10,593 bases of DNA, taken from NCBI GenBank assembly GCA_004555405.1, contig SFIE01000053.1:1-10593 (forward strand), written 5' to 3'. The position numbers and the translations under genes were made by a program. This document shows, one piece after another, positions 7,046-10,593 of this stretch (position 1 is the first letter of the stretch; each line of letters begins with the position of its first letter). The stretch is from Subdoligranulum sp. (GTDB lineage: Bacteria > Bacillota > Clostridia > Oscillospirales > Ruminococcaceae). Below the pieces are notes generated by a model. It saw only the letters and a list, made by a program, of their open reading frames with translations, did not search any database and had not been told where the DNA came from.

Positions 7046-7061
7046 TTGCAATATATAATGT

Positions 7062-7090
7062 ATTGTATTCCAATCCCCGCCCAGAATCAA
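7062..7090 (-). promoter_or_regulatory. metY-metA promoter
   Basis: On the complement a -35 hexamer TTGATT (7085-7090) and a -10 hexamer TACAAT (7062-7067) are separated by exactly 17 bp. Transcription would start near 7055, giving a leader of about 95 bases. An overlapping TATATT further downstream is a weaker alternative -10. Confidence 0.65.
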
Positions 7091-7145
7091 GGCTGAGCAG
7101 CGCCTTGCGGGCAAAATTGTACACAAAAAGTTTTCAATTTTCCTA

Positions 7146-7174
7146 TTGACAAATACCCAGCGCAGAGGTATAGT
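7146..7174 (+). promoter_or_regulatory. clpB: clpB promoter (vegetative sigma type)
   Basis: A perfect -35 TTGACA (7146-7151), a 17-bp spacer and a -10 TATAGT (7169-7174, 5/6) give a near-consensus housekeeping promoter. The CIRCE operator begins two bases after the -10, so it covers the expected transcription start. Confidence 0.9.
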
Positions 7175-7175
7175 A

Positions 7176-7202
7176 TTAGCAGTCAAAGAGATAGAGTGCT
7201 AA
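7176..7202 (+). promoter_or_regulatory. CIRCE operator (HrcA binding site)
   Basis: TTAGCAGTC (7176-7184), a 9-base spacer and GAGTGCTAA (7194-7202) match the CIRCE consensus TTAGCACTC-N9-GAGTGCTAA at 17 of 18 arm positions; the single difference is G for C at 7182. Lying across the start of a strong promoter, it should allow HrcA to repress clpB without stress and release it on heat shock. The inverted repeat would also form a hairpin at the 5' end of the mRNA. Confidence 0.93.
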
Positions 7203-7350
7203 CGAGACTGGCGAAACACCCTTTGCAAAGCCTTTCTCGCCGTTGCATTCCGCTCTTTGCAGCAATCCGATTTGGTTTTGTGCCGTTTGCAAGCACTCCG
7301 CCAATACGATTGCTAACCAATAGCCATCCAACTTTCAAACTTTTCCATAA
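7203..7350 (+). other. Long clpB 5' leader with a multi-tier imperfect hairpin
   Basis: With the start site near 7181 the leader is about 185 bases long. It contains nested pairings AGCAATC/GATTGCT (7261-7267 with 7308-7314), TTGG/CCAA (7272-7275 with 7301-7304) and GTGC/GCAC (7280-7283 with 7293-7296), forming one long interrupted stem. There is also a 10-bp palindrome CTTTGCAAAG near 7219. No ORF of note is seen. The ribosome-binding site AGGAGG (7351-7356) lies outside this stem, so it is not simply a classical RBS-masking thermometer. Confidence 0.4.
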
Positions 7351-7365
7351 AGGAGGCTTGATGTT

Positions 7366-9972
7366 ATGAATACAAGTCGTTTCACCCAAAAAACCATGGA
7401 GGCCTTGCAAAGTGCCCAAAGCCTTGCCATTGAATATCAGAATCAGGCACTCGAGCCTCAGCATTTGCTGGCCGCGCTGGCCGGGCAGGAAAACGGCCTG
7501 ATCCCGCAGCTGCTCACCCGCATGAATGTTGACCCCGCTGCTTTCCGCAGCGCTGTGGTGGAAAAGGTGGCCTCGCTGCCCCATGTTTCCGGCAGCGGGC
7601 GTGACCCCGAAAAGGTGTATATCAGCCAAACCACCGACAAAGCCCTGCAGGCTGCCGAAAAGCAGGCCGAACAGATGAAGGATGAATACATCAGCGTTGA
7701 GCATGTATTCTTCGGCATTCTGGAAAATCCCGGCGATTGCGCCGAGATCTTTAAGGCTTTCGGCATCAGCAAGGCCGGCTTTTTAAAGCTGCTGGCAGAG
7801 GTGCGGGGCAACCAGCGCGTGACCACCGATAACCCCGAAGACACCTATGACGCACTGGGCAAATACGGCACCGATCTGGTGGAAGCCGCCCGTAAAAACA
7901 AGCTGGACCCCGTGATCGGCCGTGATCAGGAGATCCGCAATGTGATCCGTATTCTGAGCCGTAAAACCAAAAACAATCCCTGCCTGATCGGTGAGCCCGG
8001 CGTGGGCAAAACCGCTATTGCCGAGGGGCTGGCACAGCGTATCGTGAAGGGCGATGTGCCCGAAAACCTGAAGAACCGCAAGGTGTTCAGCCTGGATATG
8101 GGCGCTCTGGTAGCCGGTGCAAAATACCGCGGCGAATTTGAAGAGCGTTTGAAGAGCGTTTTGAACGAAGTGAAAAAGAGCGAAGGCCAGATCATTTTGT
8201 TCATTGATGAGCTGCACACCATTGTGGGCGCAGGCAAAACCGACGGCGCTATGGATGCCGGCAACCTGTTAAAGCCCATGCTGGCCCGCGGTGAGCTGCA
8301 CTGCATCGGCGCCACCACGCTGGACGAATATCGCCAATATATCGAAAAAGACCCCGCTCTGGAGCGTCGTTTCCAGCCTGTGCAGGTAAACGAGCCCACG
8401 GTGGAGGATACCATCAGCATTCTGCGTGGTCTGAAAGAGCGCTATGAAGTGTTCCACGGCGTTAAAATTCAGGATGCCGCACTGATCGCTGCCGCCACCC
8501 TGAGCGACCGCTATATCACCGATCGTTTTCTGCCGGATAAAGCCATTGACCTGGTGGATGAAGCCTGCGCCATGATCAAAACCGAAATGGAAAGCATGCC
8601 CAGCGAGCTGGACGATCTGCAGCACAAGATCATGCAGCACGAGATCGAGGAGATCAGCCTGAAAAAGGAAACCGATGCCCTCAGTCAGGAGCGCCTGCAC
8701 ACCCTACAGAAAGAGCTGGCCGAAATGCGCGATCAGTTCAACAGCAAGAAGGCCCAGTGGGAAAACGAAAAGAACGCCATTGGCAAGGTGCAGAGCCTGC
8801 GCTCGCAGATCGAAAGTGCCAAGGGCGATATTGAAAAGGCTGTGCGTGAAGGCCGCTACGAAAAGGCCAGCGAATTGCAATACGCCACGCTGCCCAAGCT
8901 GCAGGCCGAGCTGGAGGATCAGGAAAAGCTGGCCCAGCAGAAGAAAGAGGATTCCCTGCTGCGTGACCGTGTGACCGACGAAGAGATTGCACGCATCGTG
9001 AGCCGCTGGACGGGCATCCCCGTAGAAAAAATGCTGGAGGGCGAGCGCGAAAAGCTGCTGCGCCTGGAGGACACGCTGCATCAGCGTGTGATCGGCCAGG
9101 ACGAAGCTGTGCGCCGGGTGAGCGAGGCCATTTTGCGCAGCCGTGCAGGCATTGCCAACCCCAACCGCCCCATCGGCAGCTTTTTGTTCCTTGGCCCCAC
9201 GGGCGTGGGCAAAACCGAGCTTGCCAAGGCCCTGGCACAAAACCTGTTTGACGATGAAAAGAACATGATCCGTATCGATATGACGGAATACATGGAGAAA
9301 TTCAGCGTCAGCCGCCTGATCGGCGCGCCTCCGGGATATGTGGGCTACGAGGAGGGCGGCCAGCTGACCGAGGCTGTGCGCCGTCACCCCTACAGCGTTG
9401 TTCTGTTTGATGAGGTGGAAAAGGCCCACCCCGATGTGTTCAACATTCTGCTGCAGGTGCTGGACGATGGCCGTATCACCGACAGTCAGGGCCGCACGGT
9501 TGACTTTAAGAACACGATCATCATTCTCACCAGCAACCTTGGCAGTGAGCTGATTCTGGAGGATCTGGAAAAAGGCCGTGCCGAGGGCCGCAACGAGCTG
9601 AGCGCTGAGGCCAAGAACCAGATCAGCCAGCTGCTGAAAACCAAGTTCCGCCCCGAGTTCCTGAACCGTTTGGACGAGATCGTGTACTACAAGAGCCTGA
9701 CCAAAGACGAAATTGGCGGCATTGTGGATCTGCTGCTGGCCGATTTGGGCAAGCGCCTGGCCGACAAACAGCTGAAGCTGGAAGTAACCCCCGCCGCCAA
9801 GGCGCTGATCATCGATCAGGGCTACGACCCCGTTTACGGTGCTCGTCCGCTGAAGCGCTTTATCCAGAGCCATGTGGAAACCATGATCGCCAAAGAGATC
9901 ATTGCCGGCAGCCGCAGCCAGGGCAGCACCCTGACCGTGGATGCGCAGGGCGACCAGCTGGTTCTGCGCTGA
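7366..9972 (+). CDS. clpB: ATP-dependent disaggregase ClpB (Hsp100)
   Basis: This 868-residue AAA+ protein is full length for ClpB, the hexameric cytoplasmic machine that rescues aggregated proteins together with DnaK. The Clp N-domain covers about 1-145. NBD1 has Walker A GEPGVGKT at 209-216, pore loop KYRGEFE at 253-259, Walker B FIDELH at 279-284 and arginine finger Arg334/Arg335. A coiled-coil M domain at about 405-525 distinguishes ClpB from ClpC and ClpA. NBD2 has Walker A GPTGVGKT at 610-617, pore loop GYVGYEEGG at 657-665, Walker B VVLFDEVEK at 678-686 and sensor-2 GARPLKR at 825-831. The ClpP-docking IGF/L loop is not evident. ATG 7366 has a perfect AGGAGG nine bases upstream; an ATG at 7361 is closed after two codons. 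The gene is monocistronic, heat-regulated by inference through the CIRCE operator, and ends at a strong terminator. Confidence 0.98.
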   Translation: MNTSRFTQKTMEALQSAQSLAIEYQNQALEPQHLLAALAGQENGLIPQLLTRMNVDPAAFRSAVVEKVASLPHVSGSGRDPEKVYISQTTDKALQAAEKQAEQMKDEYISVEHVFFGILENPGDCAEIFKAFGISKAGFLKLLAEVRGNQRVTTDNPEDTYDALGKYGTDLVEAARKNKLDPVIGRDQEIRNVIRILSRKTKNNPCLIGEPGVGKTAIAEGLAQRIVKGDVPENLKNRKVFSLDMGALVAGAKYRGEFEERLKSVLNEVKKSEGQIILFIDELHTIVGAGKTDGAMDAGNLLKPMLARGELHCIGATTLDEYRQYIEKDPALERRFQPVQVNEPTVEDTISILRGLKERYEVFHGVKIQDAALIAAATLSDRYITDRFLPDKAIDLVDEACAMIKTEMESMPSELDDLQHKIMQHEIEEISLKKETDALSQERLHTLQKELAEMRDQFNSKKAQWENEKNAIGKVQSLRSQIESAKGDIEKAVREGRYEKASELQYATLPKLQAELEDQEKLAQQKKEDSLLRDRVTDEEIARIVSRWTGIPVEKMLEGEREKLLRLEDTLHQRVIGQDEAVRRVSEAILRSRAGIANPNRPIGSFLFLGPTGVGKTELAKALAQNLFDDEKNMIRIDMTEYMEKFSVSRLIGAPPGYVGYEEGGQLTEAVRRHPYSVVLFDEVEKAHPDVFNILLQVLDDGRITDSQGRTVDFKNTIIILTSNLGSELILEDLEKGRAEGRNELSAEAKNQISQLLKTKFRPEFLNRLDEIVYYKSLTKDEIGGIVDLLLADLGKRLADKQLKLEVTPAAKALIIDQGYDPVYGARPLKRFIQSHVETMIAKEIIAGSRSQGSTLTVDAQGDQLVLR

Positions 9973-10040
9973 GCGCTTTGCATCGGCCAAAAGCCGAAAA
10001 GCCATTCCATTTTGGGCTGTTATAGCCCCCTTTGCCTCTC

Positions 10041-10081
10041 TCCCGCCCCGGCGGCCATTCCGCCGGGGCGGGATTTTTTTT
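10041..10081 (+). terminator. Rho-independent terminator after clpB
   Basis: A perfect, very GC-rich 14-bp stem (TCCCGCCCCGGCGG paired with its complement at 10060-10073) with a 5-base loop is followed by eight T residues. It lies about 70 bp after the clpB stop. Confidence 0.95.
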
Positions 10082-10153
10082 ATTTTATCTATTTTCTGCA
10101 TATTTTTCACGCTTGTCATCGTGTTATTTTTTTTGCTGGAAAATTATCCTGTA

Positions 10154-10198
10154 TTTTTTTAAAAAAAGGCTTGCATTTTTCTGTGGCTGTGTTATAAT
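10154..10198 (+). promoter_or_regulatory. tRNA-Val promoter with upstream A/T tract
   Basis: A -35 TTGCAT (10171-10176) and a perfect -10 TATAAT (10193-10198) are spaced 16 bp apart, ending 12 bases before the tRNA. Just upstream of the -35 is a T7A7 tract (10154-10167) that could act as an UP element, as often seen at stable RNA promoters (inference). Confidence 0.75.
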
Positions 10199-10210
10199 AA
10201 ATCTTGTTCC

Positions 10211-10287
10211 GGAGGACTAGCTCAGCTGGTTAGAGCACCTGCATCACACGCAGGGGGTCTGGGGTTCGAGTCCCTAGTTCTCCACCA
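10211..10287 (+). tRNA. tRNA-Val (anticodon CAC)
   Basis: The cloverleaf folds cleanly. The acceptor arm is GGAGGAC (10211-10217) with GTTCTCC (10277-10283, one G-U pair). The D arm contains AGCTCAGCTGGTTAGAGC. The anticodon stem is CCTGC/GCAGG (10238-10242, 10250-10254) with loop ATCACAC. The variable loop is GGGTC. The T arm is TGGGG/CCCTA with loop TTCGAGT. Discriminator A and an encoded CCA end at 10287. Anticodon CAC (10245-10247) reads the valine codon GUG. It has its own promoter and terminator and is a single-gene unit here. Confidence 0.96.
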
Positions 10288-10288
10288 T

Positions 10289-10321
10289 AAACCACAGCTT
10301 CTATCGAGGCTGTGGTTTTTT
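10289..10321 (+). terminator. Rho-independent terminator of the tRNA-Val gene
   Basis: A 10-bp stem (AAACCACAGC at 10289-10298 with GCTGTGGTTT at 10309-10318) with a 10-base loop runs into T residues and a T-rich tail. It starts two bases after the tRNA CCA end. Confidence 0.9.
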
Positions 10322-10345
10322 GTTTTTGTTTTGCAAAGCAAATGC

Positions 10346-10385
10346 GGCAGGGCCTCTCCCCCCAAGGGGAGTGCCCTGCCTTTTT
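10346..10385 (+). terminator. Second strong hairpin with T-run downstream of the tRNA
   Basis: GGCAGGGC (10346-10353) pairs with GCCCTGCC (10373-10380), and an inner CTCCCC/GGGGAG stem (10356-10361 with 10366-10371) closes on loop CCAA. TTTTT follows at once, so it is terminator-shaped and may back up the tRNA terminator. The bases ATGCGGC (10342-10348) can alternatively pair with GCCGCAT (10391-10397), overlapping the main stem. It could also be a dispersed intergenic palindrome. Confidence 0.6.
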
Positions 10386-10408
10386 CTATGGCCGCATTAC
10401 TTTCACAC

Positions 10409-10445
10409 AAGCTGCCTCCAAAGCCCGCCGGGCTGTGGGGAGCTT
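10409..10445 (+). repeat. Imperfect palindrome in the terminal intergenic region
   Basis: AAGCT (10409-10413) pairs with AGCTT (10441-10445), a CCTC/GGGG segment extends it, and AGCCC/GGGCT (10422-10426 with 10430-10434) closes on a 3-base loop. No T-run follows directly, so it is not a clear terminator. Confidence 0.4.
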
Positions 10446-10593
10446 ACAGATTTTCTGGCGGGTATAGTGCCATTTTATTTCTCGTTGTGTTATACTGGTT
10501 TTAGACAACCTTCAACCACCGCCGCGCATTTTCCCACCTGCCGTATCGCCCGTAAAGCGTATCCGGCGCTTTTGCATAATTCCCTTTTGCATG
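10446..10593. other. Non-coding right edge with a possible rightward promoter
   Basis: No convincing gene is seen on either strand. A TATACT (10491-10496) with GTGCCA 18 bp upstream (10467-10472) could be a weak rightward promoter for a gene beyond the edge. CTTTTGCAT is repeated directly at 10569-10577 and 10584-10592. The ATG at 10591 has no ribosome-binding site and cannot be called a start. Confidence 0.3.

Noticed and set aside
6962..7061. SAM riboswitch or T-box in front of metY
   Set aside because: I looked for the S-box core and for the T-box sequence with its antiterminator and found neither, nor a terminator hairpin with a U-run.
6962..7186. 75-codon N-terminal extension of metY
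   Set aside because: The frame is open but it covers the metY promoter and leader and even the clpB promoter; MetY proteins begin at the ATG at 6961, which has a ribosome-binding site.
8140..8161. 11-bp perfect tandem repeat inside clpB
   Set aside because: GAAGAGCGTTT occurs twice in a row but encodes the conserved FEERLKSVL segment of ClpB, so it is codon coincidence and not an insertion.
8704..10119. 471-codon open frame on the complement of clpB
   Set aside because: It lies antisense to the well-supported clpB gene, shows no recognisable domain, is rich in Gln/Ala/Leu/His as expected for the complement of a GC-rich gene, and runs through the clpB terminator.
10222..10410. 62-codon frame on the complement across tRNA-Val
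   Set aside because: Its end (RDSNPRPPACDAGALTS) is the familiar spurious translation of the antisense strand of a tRNA gene; it also covers two terminators.
10591..10593. Possible start codon at the right edge
   Set aside because: The ATG has no Shine-Dalgarno site and only one codon is visible, so no gene can be supported.
1..10593. CRISPR array, transposon, prophage, toxin-antitoxin or defence system
   Set aside because: No spaced direct repeats, transposase, integrase, terminal inverted repeats or small toxin-like gene pairs are visible; every long coding frame is accounted for by housekeeping genes.

Overview
The window reads as ordinary chromosomal DNA of a moderately GC-rich Gram-positive anaerobe, most likely a clostridial Oscillospiraceae/Ruminococcaceae-type bacterium (Faecalibacterium/Gemmiger-like). 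This is inferred from the two-subunit iron-sulfur fumarase beside a short malic enzyme, strong purine-rich Shine-Dalgarno sites, a CIRCE operator in front of clpB, a lipoprotein with a Ser/Ala linker, and the general GC content. No search was run, so the genus is a guess.

Layout. Positions 1-3055 form a leftward gene string: malic enzyme, fumarate hydratase alpha, fumarate hydratase beta, then (22 bp further) the start of a membrane protein that runs off the left edge and is much lower in GC. Spacings of 14, 16 and 22 bp suggest one transcript for the first three genes and possibly all four. At 3056-3320 divergent promoters separate this string from a rightward gene for an exported lipoprotein with a trigger-factor/FKBP-type prolyl isomerase fold. 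That gene ends at a strong terminator and converges on a leftward methionine pair: metY (O-acetylhomoserine sulfhydrylase) followed by metA. MetA carries Glu at position 111, which points to acetyl-CoA rather than succinyl-CoA, in agreement with the neighbouring MetY. A 404-bp divergent intergenic region (6962-7365) holds the metY promoter and leader facing left. Facing right it holds a near-consensus vegetative promoter, a CIRCE operator and a long leader for clpB (868 aa, full-length disaggregase). clpB ends at a textbook terminator. A tRNA-Val(CAC) gene with its own promoter and terminator follows, and the last 270 bases hold two more hairpins and no convincing gene.

How the parts work together. 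Fumarase and malic enzyme link fumarate, malate and pyruvate plus NAD(P)H. MetA and MetY take homoserine through O-acetylhomoserine to homocysteine by direct sulfhydrylation. The lipoprotein is probably an extracytoplasmic folding factor, and ClpB is the cytoplasmic heat-inducible disaggregase; their proximity is probably coincidental.

I do not see a CRISPR array, phage, insertion sequence, toxin-antitoxin or defence module. The points worth a second look are regulatory (CIRCE with a structured clpB leader, the metY leader, the hairpins after the tRNA), functional (MetA specificity, the exported trigger-factor-like protein) and compositional (the left-edge gene).
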